Source: Sphingopyxis sp. OAS728 (GTDB lineage Bacteria > Pseudomonadota > Alphaproteobacteria > Sphingomonadales > Sphingomonadaceae). Taken from it: DNA of 64,000 bases. The notes under the pieces were generated by a model that was given only the letters and a program-made list of their open reading frames with translations, ran no database searches and was not told the origin of the DNA. Positions 17,071 to 26,356 of this stretch are shown here, one piece after another. The stretch covers positions 3,273,501-3,337,500 of the forward strand of contig NZ_JADBDT010000001.1 in the NCBI RefSeq assembly GCF_014873485.1, in the 5' to 3' direction. Numbering within the stretch: position 1 is the first letter of the stretch; every line of letters starts with the position of its first letter. The position numbers and the translations under genes were made by a program.

Positions 17071-17877
17071 ATGAACGAAGCAAAGGGCACCGCCCTCATC
17101 ACCGGCGCGTCGAGCGGGATCGGCGCCATCTATGCCGATCGCCTCGCCCGTCAGGGCTATGACCTGATCCTTGTCGCGCGCAGCGTCGGCAAGCTCGAAG
17201 AGGCCGCGAAGATGATTCGCGAAAAGACCGGCCGACAGATCGAAACCATCGCGGCGGACCTTGCCGACCCCGCCGATGTCCGGCGGATCGAGGCGCGCCT
17301 CACCAACGACCGGTCGATCACGCTGCTCGTCAACAATGCCGGTACCGGATCGACCGCGAAGGCGCTCGACTCCGCCGTCGACACGATGAGCAAGATGGTT
17401 TCGCTCAATGTCGATGCGTTGATGCGCCTGACCTATGCCGTGCTTCCCGCCTTTGTCGCGCGCGGACGCGGCACCATCGTCAACATCGCCTCGATCGTTG
17501 CGGTGGCGCCCGAGATATTGAACGGCACCTATGGCGGCACCAAGGCCTTTGTCCTCGCCTTCAGCCAGAATTTGCACCACGAACTCGAAGGCACCGGCGT
17601 CCATGTGCAGGTTGTCCTGCCCGGCGCGACCGCGACCGATTTCTGGGACATCGCCGGCACGCCGGTCGAGCATCTGCCCGGCGAAATCGTGATGCGCGCC
17701 GACGACCTTGTCGACGCCGCGCTGATCGGCCTCGCGCGCGGCGAACGCGTGACCATCCCCGGCCTGCACGATGTTTCGCGGTGGGATGCGTTCGAAGCCG
17801 ACCGTCAGGCGATGGCGGGCGAATTGTCGACCAGCACGCCGGGCGCACGCTACCGCGCCGACGAAGAAGTCCTGTGA
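17071..17877 (+). CDS. Short-chain dehydrogenase/reductase (third)
   Basis: 268-aa short-chain dehydrogenase of the YdfG/DltE-like group. TGASSGIG is at residues 11-18, NNAGTG near 90, and the catalytic residues are Tyr154 and Lys158 in TYGGTK. The ATG at 17071 follows GGAAAGGAAGC. It is monocistronic, with the AT-rich region in front and a hairpin behind. Substrate unknown. Confidence 0.9.
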   Translation: MNEAKGTALITGASSGIGAIYADRLARQGYDLILVARSVGKLEEAAKMIREKTGRQIETIAADLADPADVRRIEARLTNDRSITLLVNNAGTGSTAKALDSAVDTMSKMVSLNVDALMRLTYAVLPAFVARGRGTIVNIASIVAVAPEILNGTYGGTKAFVLAFSQNLHHELEGTGVHVQVVLPGATATDFWDIAGTPVEHLPGEIVMRADDLVDAALIGLARGERVTIPGLHDVSRWDAFEADRQAMAGELSTSTPGARYRADEEVL

Positions 17878-17926
17878 CGAACTAGCGCACCAGGCTGCAT
17901 TGCATCCTGCCACCGGCAGAAATAAC

Positions 17927-17952
17927 GGCGGTCCGCGGTACAGCGGGCCGCC
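17927..17952. terminator. Hairpin after the dehydrogenase, no U-tract
   Basis: GGCGGTCCGC (17927-17936) and GCGGGCCGCC (17943-17952) pair at 9 of 10 positions around a 6-nt loop. It is followed by CCCAGCC rather than T residues, so it may be a 3'-end stabiliser instead of an intrinsic terminator. Confidence 0.4.
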
Positions 17953-18023
17953 CCAGCCATCGTTTACGCCGCTTTTACCAGTCCCGGTGCATAAGATTTA
18001 CCGATGTTTGCGACTGGGGATAA

Positions 18024-19358
18024 ATGATGGACAGCATGCGCGGGCTGCTTTCGAGCAGCCACGACCAGGAGGATGCGGCGATCGATGCGCCCGCGTCCGT
18101 GGGCGTCGACGAACGGCGGATGCAGGTCCGGGCCTATAATTATTGGGCTTCGCTGCTTGCCGACCGGGCCTATCCCTCGGTCGAGGATCTCGACCTCGAA
18201 AGCGCCGATTTCGGTGCCTATTCGGTCCTTCTCGACTTCACCCAGGGTATCGAAAATCCCGGGCTCGCCTTCCTTGGCGACAAGCTGCGCGAAGAATCGC
18301 AGATCGACGAAGAGGTCCACTATATCAGCCAGATTCCCGGCCGCTCTCTGCTGTCGCGGCTGACCGATCATTATCTCCAGATCATCGCCAACCGCGCGCC
18401 GATCGGTTTCGAGGCCGAATTCGTCAACGATCGCGGCACGACGATCATGTATCGCGGCATCCTGCTGCCCTTTTCGTCCGATGACGACACCATCGATTTC
18501 ATCATGGGCGTGATCAACTGGAAGGAAGGCGTCCCCGCCGATCAGCAGGAGGAACTGCAACTGTCGGTCGAACAGGCGCTGCGCAGTGCGGCGCCGCTGA
18601 CCGCACCGGTGCCCGTGTGGGCCGACGGCCCCGATTCGGAGCATCTCGATCAGGATGCCGCACCCGGCTTTTCCGCGCTCGACGAAAGCGCCGACCTGTT
18701 CCCCGATGCCGATGTTGTCGCGGATGCGGACGCGGTGCCGGCCGAACCCGGCGACGATGCCGAGCTCGCCGACTGGCTGGCGCTCGCGCGCGAAACCGCC
18801 GAGCGCGCGATCGCCGCCGACAGCCGCAGTCGTGGCGCGCTTTATCAGGCGGTCGGCAAAGCGTGGGATTTCGCGCTTGCCGCCGAGGAACAGCCCGAAG
18901 CCTTTGCCGAGCTGCTCGCCGATGCCGGCCTCGCCGCGCAGGAGCGTGCGCCGATGACCCCGGTCGTGAAGCTGGTTTTCGGCGCGACCTATGACAAGAC
19001 GCGCCTCGCCGAATATGCCTGTGTGCTTGGTCATGCCAAGGACGAGGGCGTGGGCCGCGGAGAGCTTGGCGCCTATCTCGATCGCTATCCGGGCGGGCTC
19101 AAGGGGCTGGTCAAGGATGCGCGCGCACGCCGGAAGCCCGCGAACCGCGTCGAACGACCCGACGAAAAGGTCGAAGCGCTGCGCCGTGCACACCCGGCAT
19201 TGATCCTCGAACATGATGCCGGCGACGCCGAATTTGTCGTGCTGATCGCGCGCGCGATGCCGGGCGGACATATCGGAATCGTCGCCAAGGCGGCCGAAGA
19301 TCCGGCGCTGGTGGCGAAGCTGGCGAAGAAGGCGGTCGCGATCACGCCCAGCACCTGA
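18024..19358 (+). CDS. PAS-like domain protein of unknown function
   Basis: 444-aa protein. Residues about 37-175 look like the alphaproteobacterial PAS_5 type: YWASLLADRAYPSVEDLDLE, a helix-loop IPGRSLLSRLTDHYLQII, and the strand MYRGILLPFSSDDDTIDFIM. The middle (190-260) is acidic and Ala/Pro-rich, probably flexible. The C-terminal part (270-444) has repeated helices including ALYQAVGKAWDFALAAEE and TPVVKLVFGATYDKTRLAEY. There is no enzymatic motif. An ATG at 18027 is equally possible as start. It may be a signal-sensing adaptor, but that is inference. Confidence 0.75.
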   Translation: MMDSMRGLLSSSHDQEDAAIDAPASVGVDERRMQVRAYNYWASLLADRAYPSVEDLDLESADFGAYSVLLDFTQGIENPGLAFLGDKLREESQIDEEVHYISQIPGRSLLSRLTDHYLQIIANRAPIGFEAEFVNDRGTTIMYRGILLPFSSDDDTIDFIMGVINWKEGVPADQQEELQLSVEQALRSAAPLTAPVPVWADGPDSEHLDQDAAPGFSALDESADLFPDADVVADADAVPAEPGDDAELADWLALARETAERAIAADSRSRGALYQAVGKAWDFALAAEEQPEAFAELLADAGLAAQERAPMTPVVKLVFGATYDKTRLAEYACVLGHAKDEGVGRGELGAYLDRYPGGLKGLVKDARARRKPANRVERPDEKVEALRRAHPALILEHDAGDAEFVVLIARAMPGGHIGIVAKAAEDPALVAKLAKKAVAITPST

Positions 19359-19534
19359 GGGGGTGGGCTGAGAGCGTTCACGCAACAGAAAATCCGAAAA
19401 TTGAAATTATTTAACGCAGGGGCGCGAACGAGGCCTTGAGCCGCGCGCCGTGCGGGCGCATAGGGGGCGGCAGCGAACGGGCCCCCGCCGATCGTCGGCT
19501 GGGTCCCCCTCTTTGGTTCGGGATGCAGCATTTT

Positions 19535-22500
19535 ATGTCTCAGAATTTGTCCGACACGCCGGAAACGGACACCGCCACCACCACCGCCAAAATTCCTCCG
19601 AAAATCGCCGCCGCCTATCTGGCCGCGCTGCGTGGCAGCGCGCTGCCCGGCGAGGGCGACGATATGGACAAGGCGGCGCTCGCCGACGCGGCCCAGTTCG
19701 CCGCGCGCGCGGCGCTCGACCGCGCGCCCGAAACGCCGTCGCTGCTGCTCGAACCGATCGCTGCCGATGGCACCGACCGCCGCATGCGGCTCGCGATCAT
19801 CAACGACGACATGCCTTTCCTCGTCGATTCGACCTCGCAGGCGGTCGCGGCGCAGGGGCTCGCCGTCCACCGTATCCTCCACCCGGTCGTCGCGGTGAAG
19901 CGCGATGCCAAGGGACATCTGCAGGAAGCTGGCGAAGCCGGCGACCGCGAATCGGTCATCTATATCGAGCTCGAGCGCGGCGACGCGCGGGCGCGCCGGC
20001 GCCTGCTCGACGGGCTCGAATCGGCGCTGCGCGATGTGCGCGCCGCGGTGCGCGACTGGCGTGCGATGCGTGCGGCGATGCTTGCCGATGCCGCTATGCG
20101 CGTCGAGGGCGAGGCCGCCGAATTGCTGCGCTGGTTCGAGGGCGGGGCAATGACCCAGCTCGGCCACGAATGGCGCACGCGCAGCGGCGCGGTGCAGGAA
20201 CCGCTGGGGATCAGCGAAAGCGCCGACGGCCAGCTTCTGTCGCCCGCCGCGCTCGAAGCCGCTTTCGCCTGGTTCGACAAGGGCGGCCATGCCCCCTTGC
20301 TCATCAAGTCGAATCGCTTGTCGGCGGTGCATCGCCGCGTGCTGCTCGACCTCGTCATCGTTCCCGAACTCAAGGGCAAGAAGGTCGAACGCCTGTCGAT
20401 CCACGCGGGCCTGTGGACCAGCGCCGCGCTGTCGACGCCGCCGGCAAAGGTGCCCGTGCTGCGCGCGCAGCTCGAAGCGCTGATGACGAAATTCAGTTTC
20501 GACCCCACGGGGCATGCGGGCAAGGCGCTCGCGCACGCGCTTACTGCGCTGCCGCACGATCTGCTCATTGCGTTCGATGCGGCATCGCTCGAAGAGCTGG
20601 TGCTGACCTCGATGTCGATCACCGACCGGCCGCGGCCGAAGGTGGTGACGGTGCGCAGCGCGCTCGGCCGCCACCTGTTCGCTTTCGTCTGGTTGCCGCG
20701 CGATGAAGTGTCGACCGGGCGCCGTATCGCGGTCGAGGCGCTGCTGGTGCGCGAAGCCAAGGCGGGTGTCATCGGCTGGACGATGGTACTCGAAGACGGC
20801 GGCGCCGCGCTCCTGCGCTACACGCTCGACCTGCGCAGCGGCGGTGTCGTCCCCGATGCCGAGGCGCTCAACGCGCAGCTCGAACAGATGGTGCGCGGCT
20901 GGCAGCCCGAGGTCGAAGCGGCGCTGGCCAAGCGCGGCGATCCGGGCCGCGCGGCGGCGCTCGCGGCGCGTTTTGCAACAGCGTTCCCGCCCAATTACCG
21001 CAATCTCTATAATCCCGAGGAAGCGGCGCGCGACATCTTGCGCCTCCGCGATCTCGACGCCGCGAACCCGCGCAGCGTGCGCCTCGCGCGCAAGAGCCTC
21101 GACGGCGACGACCGCCTGCGGCTCAAGGTTTACAGCGCGGTCGGCCCGCTCGCGCTGTCCGACGTCGTCCCCGCGCTCGAACATTTCGGGTTCGAGGTGC
21201 TCGAGGAAATCCCGACCACGCTCGGTTCGACGCGTGCGCCCGGCAACGAAGATGGCGACGAAACCCCGCTCGTGATCCACGATTTCTCGCTGCGCCTCCC
21301 CGCCAACGTCGACGAGCTGGCGCTGCTGCCTTATGCCGAGGTGCTCGAGGGCGCGATCGCGGCGGTGCTCGACGGGCGCGCTGAAAATGATGCGTTCAAC
21401 GAACTCGTGCTCACCAACCAGACCGATCCGCGCGCGATCGTCTGGCTGCGCGCCTGGTTCCGCTATCTGCGTCAGGGCGGCTCGGCCTATGGCATGGACA
21501 CGGTCGTCAGCGCGCTGCGCCACGCGCCCGCGCTGACCGCTGCGTTGATCGAGCGTTTCGCGGTGCTCCACGATCCCAAGGCGCGCGATGCGAAGCGTGC
21601 CGAGGCGCTCGAAGCCGAGATCATGGCCGCCTTTGCCGATATCAAGTCGATCGACGAGGATCGCATCCTCCGCCTCTTCCACGCCGTGATCGGCGCGACG
21701 CTGCGCACCAACGCCTTCGCGCCCGCCGCGCAGGAGGCGCTGGCGTTCAAGATCGACAGCGCGCAGGTCCCCGGCCTGCCCAAGCCGCTGCCGTGGCGCG
21801 AAGTGTGGGTTTATTCGCCGCGCGTCGAGGGCATCCATCTCCGCGCCGGTCCGGTCGCACGCGGCGGCCTCCGCTGGTCCGACCGCCGCGACGACTTCCG
21901 CACCGAAATTCTCGGGCTGATGAAGGCGCAGCGCGTCAAGAACGCCGTCATCGTGCCGACGGGCGCGAAGGGCGGCTTCTATCCCAAGGCGCTGCCCGAC
22001 GTGTCGCTCGACCGCGATGCATGGTTCGCCGAGGGCACCGAATGCTATCGCATCTTCATCCGCTCGCTCCTGTCGATCACCGATAATCTTGTCGCGGGCA
22101 AGGTCGTGCATCCGAAGGGCGTGGTGATCCACGACGGCGACGATCCCTATTTCGTCGTTGCCGCCGACAAGGGCACCGCGACCTTCTCCGACGTCGCCAA
22201 TGCCTTGGCGATGGAGCGCGACTTCTGGCTTGGCGACGCGTTCGCGAGCGGCGGGTCGAAGGGCTATGACCATAAGGCGATGGGCATCACCGCGAAGGGC
22301 GCATGGCTTTCGGTCCAGCGCCACTTCGCCGAAATGGGCGTCGACGTGCAGAGTGATACGATCCGCGTCGTCGGCTGCGGCGACATGTCGGGCGACGTGT
22401 TCGGCAACGGGATGCTGCTGTCGAAGGCGATCCAGCTGACCGCTGCGTTCGACCACCGCCATATCTTCCTCGACCCCAATCCCGATCCGGCGAAAAGCTG

Positions 22501-24238
22501 GAAGGAACGCGAGCGGATGTTCAACCTGCCACGCTCAAGCTGGGCGGATTACAACGCCAAGCTGATCTCGAAGGGTGGCGGCATTTTTCCGCGCAGCCAG
22601 AAGAGCATTCCGCTCTCCCCCGAAGTGCAGGCGCTGCTCGGCCTGTCGGTGTCCGAAATCGACCCCGGCTCGCTGATCTCGGCGATCCTGAAGGCGCCGG
22701 TCGACCTTCTGTGGTTCGGCGGTATCGGCACCTATGTGAAGGCCGCGAGCCAGAATAATGCCGAGGTCGGCGATCCCGCGAACGACGCGCTGCGCGTCGA
22801 TGCCGAGGATTTGCGCGTCAAGGCGGTGGGCGAGGGCGCGAACCTCGGCACGACGCAGGCCGCGCGTATTGCCTTCTCGGCGAAGGGTGGGCGGATCAAC
22901 ACCGACTTTATCGACAATAGCGCGGGCGTCGACTGCTCGGATAATGAGGTCAACATCAAGATCGCATTGAACCGCGAGATGGCCGAAGGCCGCCTCAGCC
23001 AGGACGATCGCGACGCGCTGCTCGTGCGCATGACCGACAATGTGTCGGAGCTGGTGCTCGAGGATAACCGGCTTCAGGCGCTCGCGCTGTCGATCGCCGA
23101 AAAGGGTGGATCGGCCGCTGTCCCGTCGCTGGTGCGGATCATGGAGACGTTCGAGGCATCGGGCCGGCTCGACCGCAAGGTCGAGGGGCTCGCCGCGAAC
23201 GACGAACTGCTCCGCCGCGCCGCCGAAGGACGCGGGCTGACGCGCCCCGAACTTGCGGTGCTGCTGTCGACCGCGAAGCTCGCGCTGCAGGATGCGATCG
23301 AGCATAGCGATCTGCCGAACGATCCGGCGCTGGCGAGCGATCTTGCCGCCGCCTTCCCCGAAGAGATGCAGCGCGACTTCGGTCAGGCGATTGCCGATCA
23401 CCAGCTTCGCCGCGAAATCATCGCGACGAAGATCGCGAACCGCATCATCAACCGTATGGGCATCGTCCATCCCTTCGAACTGGTCGAAGAGGAAGGCTGC
23501 GCGCTCGGCGACATCGCCGCTGCGTTCGTCGCGGTCGAGCGCCTGCTCGACATGCCCGCGATCTGGGATGCGCTCGACGAAGCGAAGATCGACGAAAGCA
23601 TCCGCCTGTCGCTGTTCAGCCAGGCCGCGTCGGCGATGACCTCGCAGATGGCCGACCTGCTGCGCGTGACGCAGTCGCTGTCGCAGCCGGGCCCGGTCGT
23701 CGCGCGGCTCGAACCCGGTGTCGACCGCCTCAACGCGAGCGTCGACGGGCTGCTCAGCCCCTCGGTCAAGCGCCAGTGGGACATGCTGACGCAGCAACTG
23801 CTCGACGCGGGCGCGCCCGAGGCGCTGACCTCGTCGGTCGTCCGCCTGTTCAAGACCGACGGTGCGATCGGCATCGTCGACCTCGCCGAACGGCGCGGCG
23901 ATGACGAGGTCGCGGTGACCAGCGCCTTCACGCATCTGGGCGAAGCGCTGGGGCTCGACTGGGCACAGACGCTGGCGGCGCATATGAGCCCCGCCGATCC
24001 GTGGGAACGCCTGCTGGTCAACAGCCTCGCGCGCGATTTCCAGCAGATGCGCCTGACCTTCCTCGCGGGCTTGCCCAAGGGCGACCTTGATGCGGCGGTG
24101 ACCAAATGGCTCGCCGATCATGCGCCGCGCGTCGAGCAGTTCCGCGCGACGGTCGACCGCGCGCGGATGATCCCGACCCCGAACGGCGCGATGCTGTCGC
24201 ATATCGCCGGGCAGGCACGCGGATTGCTGGGGAGGTAA
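19535..24238 (+). CDS. gdhZ: NAD-specific glutamate dehydrogenase, large type
   Basis: 1567-aa NAD-glutamate dehydrogenase of the 160-180 kDa class, which deaminates glutamate to 2-oxoglutarate and ammonia. The N-terminal half holds ACT-like regulatory regions. The catalytic core begins near residue 770 (RGGLRWSDRRDDFRTEILGL) and 806 (VPTGAKGGF), with the dinucleotide-binding GCGDMSGDVFGNG about residue 950. The start at 19535 is uncertain; an ATG at 19523 is also possible. Caulobacter gdhZ is the named ortholog. The stop overlaps the ATP-grasp start (TAATG), so the two are coupled. Confidence 0.93.
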   Translation: MSQNLSDTPETDTATTTAKIPPKIAAAYLAALRGSALPGEGDDMDKAALADAAQFAARAALDRAPETPSLLLEPIAADGTDRRMRLAIINDDMPFLVDSTSQAVAAQGLAVHRILHPVVAVKRDAKGHLQEAGEAGDRESVIYIELERGDARARRRLLDGLESALRDVRAAVRDWRAMRAAMLADAAMRVEGEAAELLRWFEGGAMTQLGHEWRTRSGAVQEPLGISESADGQLLSPAALEAAFAWFDKGGHAPLLIKSNRLSAVHRRVLLDLVIVPELKGKKVERLSIHAGLWTSAALSTPPAKVPVLRAQLEALMTKFSFDPTGHAGKALAHALTALPHDLLIAFDAASLEELVLTSMSITDRPRPKVVTVRSALGRHLFAFVWLPRDEVSTGRRIAVEALLVREAKAGVIGWTMVLEDGGAALLRYTLDLRSGGVVPDAEALNAQLEQMVRGWQPEVEAALAKRGDPGRAAALAARFATAFPPNYRNLYNPEEAARDILRLRDLDAANPRSVRLARKSLDGDDRLRLKVYSAVGPLALSDVVPALEHFGFEVLEEIPTTLGSTRAPGNEDGDETPLVIHDFSLRLPANVDELALLPYAEVLEGAIAAVLDGRAENDAFNELVLTNQTDPRAIVWLRAWFRYLRQGGSAYGMDTVVSALRHAPALTAALIERFAVLHDPKARDAKRAEALEAEIMAAFADIKSIDEDRILRLFHAVIGATLRTNAFAPAAQEALAFKIDSAQVPGLPKPLPWREVWVYSPRVEGIHLRAGPVARGGLRWSDRRDDFRTEILGLMKAQRVKNAVIVPTGAKGGFYPKALPDVSLDRDAWFAEGTECYRIFIRSLLSITDNLVAGKVVHPKGVVIHDGDDPYFVVAADKGTATFSDVANALAMERDFWLGDAFASGGSKGYDHKAMGITAKGAWLSVQRHFAEMGVDVQSDTIRVVGCGDMSGDVFGNGMLLSKAIQLTAAFDHRHIFLDPNPDPAKSWKERERMFNLPRSSWADYNAKLISKGGGIFPRSQKSIPLSPEVQALLGLSVSEIDPGSLISAILKAPVDLLWFGGIGTYVKAASQNNAEVGDPANDALRVDAEDLRVKAVGEGANLGTTQAARIAFSAKGGRINTDFIDNSAGVDCSDNEVNIKIALNREMAEGRLSQDDRDALLVRMTDNVSELVLEDNRLQALALSIAEKGGSAAVPSLVRIMETFEASGRLDRKVEGLAANDELLRRAAEGRGLTRPELAVLLSTAKLALQDAIEHSDLPNDPALASDLAAAFPEEMQRDFGQAIADHQLRREIIATKIANRIINRMGIVHPFELVEEEGCALGDIAAAFVAVERLLDMPAIWDALDEAKIDESIRLSLFSQAASAMTSQMADLLRVTQSLSQPGPVVARLEPGVDRLNASVDGLLSPSVKRQWDMLTQQLLDAGAPEALTSSVVRLFKTDGAIGIVDLAERRGDDEVAVTSAFTHLGEALGLDWAQTLAAHMSPADPWERLLVNSLARDFQQMRLTFLAGLPKGDLDAAVTKWLADHAPRVEQFRATVDRARMIPTPNGAMLSHIAGQARGLLGR

Positions 24239-25098
24239 TGCCGTTCCAGCCCCGCGTCGCGATCCTCGTCCCGGCGCCCGACTATTATGAAAAGTGGCAG
24301 CCCGCCTTTGCCCGCAAGGCGGCGGCGCTGACCGCGGCCGGGCTGATCGTCGAGCAGCGCGTGTGGACCGAGCCCGGCGATCTGTCGGGCCATGATCTGG
24401 TGCTCCCGCTCTTCGCATGGGGCTATCAGCGCGACGTTGCGGGCTGGTACGCCTTGCTCGACCGGCTCGAAGTCGAAAGACTGCCGGTGGCCAATCCGGT
24501 GCCCGTGCTGCGCTGGAACAGCGACAAGGCCTATCTGGCTGAACTCGGCGCCAAGGGTGTTGCGGTCGTGCCGACGGTCGAGGTCGATGCGCTCGACGAT
24601 GCGAGCCTGACCGAGGCGATGTCCGAGCTTGCGACCGACGAGATTGTGATCAAGCCGGCCATTTCGGGCGGCGCCGACGGGACGCATCGCATTCTTCCGG
24701 GCGCGCCGATTCCGGCCGATGCGCTGGGTCAGCGGCGGCTCGTCCAGCCAATGATGCCGGGCATATTGACCGAGGGCGAATATTCGCTCTTCTTCTTTGG
24801 CGGCAAGTTCAGCCACGCGATCGTCAAGCGCCCCGCATCGGGCGATTTTCGCGTGCAGGAACAATTCGGCGGGCGCGAGACCGCGTGCGAGGTGAGCGAT
24901 GCCGCGCAGGCGCTCGCGGCTGCGGCGCTGGCGGCAGCACCCGCGCCGCCGGTCTACGCGCGCGTCGATATGGTCGGCGATGCGCTCGGCACGCTGCACA
25001 TCATGGAACTCGAACTGATCGAGCCGTCGCTGTTCCTGCATCATGCGCCCGACAAGGGCGCGGCGTTCGGGCATGCGGTGGCGCGGGCTCTGATCTAG
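24238..25098 (+). CDS. ATP-grasp ligase-like protein
   Basis: 286-aa ATP-grasp fold protein, related by eye to RimK/glutathione-synthetase-like proteins and to the DcsG group. Seen: VLRWNSDKAYLAELGAKG, the ATP-binding strand EIVIKPAISGGADGTHR, FFFGGKFSHAIVKRPASGDF, and the metal-binding end MELELIEPSLFLHHAPDKGA. It should form an amide or peptide bond using ATP, with unknown substrates. GGAGG precedes the ATG, which shares one base with the gdh stop (TAATG). Coupling to a glutamate enzyme suggests amino acid chemistry, which is inference. Confidence 0.8.
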   Translation: MPFQPRVAILVPAPDYYEKWQPAFARKAAALTAAGLIVEQRVWTEPGDLSGHDLVLPLFAWGYQRDVAGWYALLDRLEVERLPVANPVPVLRWNSDKAYLAELGAKGVAVVPTVEVDALDDASLTEAMSELATDEIVIKPAISGGADGTHRILPGAPIPADALGQRRLVQPMMPGILTEGEYSLFFFGGKFSHAIVKRPASGDFRVQEQFGGRETACEVSDAAQALAAAALAAAPAPPVYARVDMVGDALGTLHIMELELIEPSLFLHHAPDKGAAFGHAVARALI

Positions 25099-25106
25099 CT
25101 GCGCCG

Positions 25107-25415
25107 ATGAAGCATTTCATCAACAGGTGGGTCAAAAGCGAAGATGCTGCAAACCGGAAGCAATTTCGCGGAAAGACGATCAACACGCGTTTCCAGGGCT
25201 TGTGGCAGTCCGAGCGAAATCAGGCGAAGCTCATGCTCGTCGCGATGGTTCCTGTGCTGGTCATGGCGCCCTTTGTGTCCAAATGGTCGGACGCCTCTCT
25301 GATCGAGAGAGGCGTCATGCTCGTTACCGGGGCGTGGGCGGTCGTCGTTATGGGCGGCGGAACATTTTTGGCCATCCGGTCCATCTTTCGCGGTGTGAAA
25401 AACACCCGCGGCTAA
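25107..25415 (+). CDS. Small two-helix membrane protein
   Basis: 102-aa hypothetical protein with two membrane segments (about 41-58 and 69-90) and a basic, polar N-terminus. It begins 8 nt after the ATP-grasp stop, so it may be the third gene of the gdh unit. Its stop interlocks with that of the convergent ribbon-helix-helix gene in CTAA (25412-25415). I recognise no family. Confidence 0.65.
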   Translation: MKHFINRWVKSEDAANRKQFRGKTINTRFQGLWQSERNQAKLMLVAMVPVLVMAPFVSKWSDASLIERGVMLVTGAWAVVVMGGGTFLAIRSIFRGVKNTRG

Positions 25416-25684
25416 GGGCTCGGTGATCGGGGAGCGGCGCTCAGCTCCCGCCACAGCCATTGCCGGATCGCCGAGGTCAGGTTCGGCGGATCGTCGGCTT
25501 CCATCCGTTCGACATCGATCCGCGCGACGAGCGCGTTGACGGGAAGCGCCTGCCGCGCGGCTTCGGCTTCGAGTGCGTCCCAGAACATCGGTTCGAGGCT
25601 GATCGAGGTCGGATGGCCTGCGATCGTGACCGAGCGTTTGACCGGGGGATGGAGCGGCGGCGTGCTCAAGGTCGTGCGCGCCAT
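25412..25684 (-). CDS. Ribbon-helix-helix domain protein
   Basis: 90-aa protein with an RHH_4-like segment (KRSVTIAGHPTSISLEPMFW then ALEAEAARQALPVNALVARI), the short form common in alphaproteobacteria and usually a DNA-binding dimer. Its start at 25684 lies inside the upstream membrane gene, overlapping by 19 nt, so both come from one transcript. The target is unknown; autoregulation is possible. Confidence 0.8.
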   Translation of the reverse strand: MARTTLSTPPLHPPVKRSVTIAGHPTSISLEPMFWDALEAEAARQALPVNALVARIDVERMEADDPPNLTSAIRQWLWRELSAAPRSPSP

Positions 25685-26208
25685 CGCTGGAGGATCAGCA
25701 CGGCGGCGACGAGTTCGATCGCGCCGACAAGGAAGCCGAGGTTGAGGGGCAAGGCGATGCCGAACAGCCCAACCCCCGCGACGAGCAGGATCGCAGCGCC
25801 GAGCACCCAATAAGCGATCTCGCCATACATCGTCCGGAAGAGAAAATAGCGCGCCCCGACGATCGCTGCAAAGACCGGGATCGCAAGGTCGGGCGCGCGG
25901 ACGAGTAGCACCCATGCAATCAGCACCCCGACGAACAGCGGGATCGTCGCCTCGATCGCGAGCGTCTCGAGCGGCTTGCCGACGGTCGCCTTCGGCGCCT
26001 TGAACGCGATGCGCTCGATGAGGACGCCGAGCGGGTGGATCGCCATGCCGCCGACGAACAGCGCGGCGAAGGCGGCCATGGTGCCGTGGAGCTGCCAAAC
26101 CGCTCCGGCGATCAGCCAGACGAGGCCCGAAACGAGTACGCCGGGTGCGCCGCCGGCATAGGCGCGGGCGAGGTCTTGCTGGGCGATGGAGAGCGACGTG
26201 TCGGTCAT
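25666..26208 (-). CDS. Integral membrane protein, unknown function
   Basis: 180-aa hydrophobic protein with about six helices (for example VLVSGLVWLIAGAVWQLHG and WVLGAAILLVAGVGLFGIAL). The start at 26208 was chosen as the first Met before MTDTSLSIAQQDLARAYAGG; an earlier codon adds only an arginine-rich stretch. It resembles small uncharacterised membrane proteins of the DUF7010 type, but I am not sure of this. It is co-transcribed with the ribbon-helix-helix gene. Confidence 0.7.
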   Translation of the reverse strand: MTDTSLSIAQQDLARAYAGGAPGVLVSGLVWLIAGAVWQLHGTMAAFAALFVGGMAIHPLGVLIERIAFKAPKATVGKPLETLAIEATIPLFVGVLIAWVLLVRAPDLAIPVFAAIVGARYFLFRTMYGEIAYWVLGAAILLVAGVGLFGIALPLNLGFLVGAIELVAAVLILQRWRARP

Positions 26209-26264
26209 GTCACGGGTGTAGCGACTTGATTCGCGGCAGCAAGGGCGCAGCCGCGCCGCTGTGC

Positions 26265-26282
26265 CGTACAAAACGAGGTACG
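26265..26282. promoter_or_regulatory. CGTAC-N8-GTACG dyad upstream of the LuxR-type gene
   Basis: A perfect 18-bp dyad in the 148-bp gap between the membrane protein (start 26208) and the LuxR-type gene (start 26357), followed by the AT-rich ATTTATTT. The size and symmetry fit a LuxR-type helix-turn-helix dimer, so an autoregulatory site is plausible but unproven. Confidence 0.4.
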
Positions 26283-26356
26283 ATTTATTTGGGGTGGCAG
26301 GCCAATTCGGCGTTGCGTAATCTACCCGCCGATCCCGCGCAAATGCAGGCAGGCTG

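Noticed and set aside
19085..22462. 1125-codon open frame opposite the glutamate dehydrogenase
   Set aside because: Same antisense artefact, without a ribosome site or recognisable motif.
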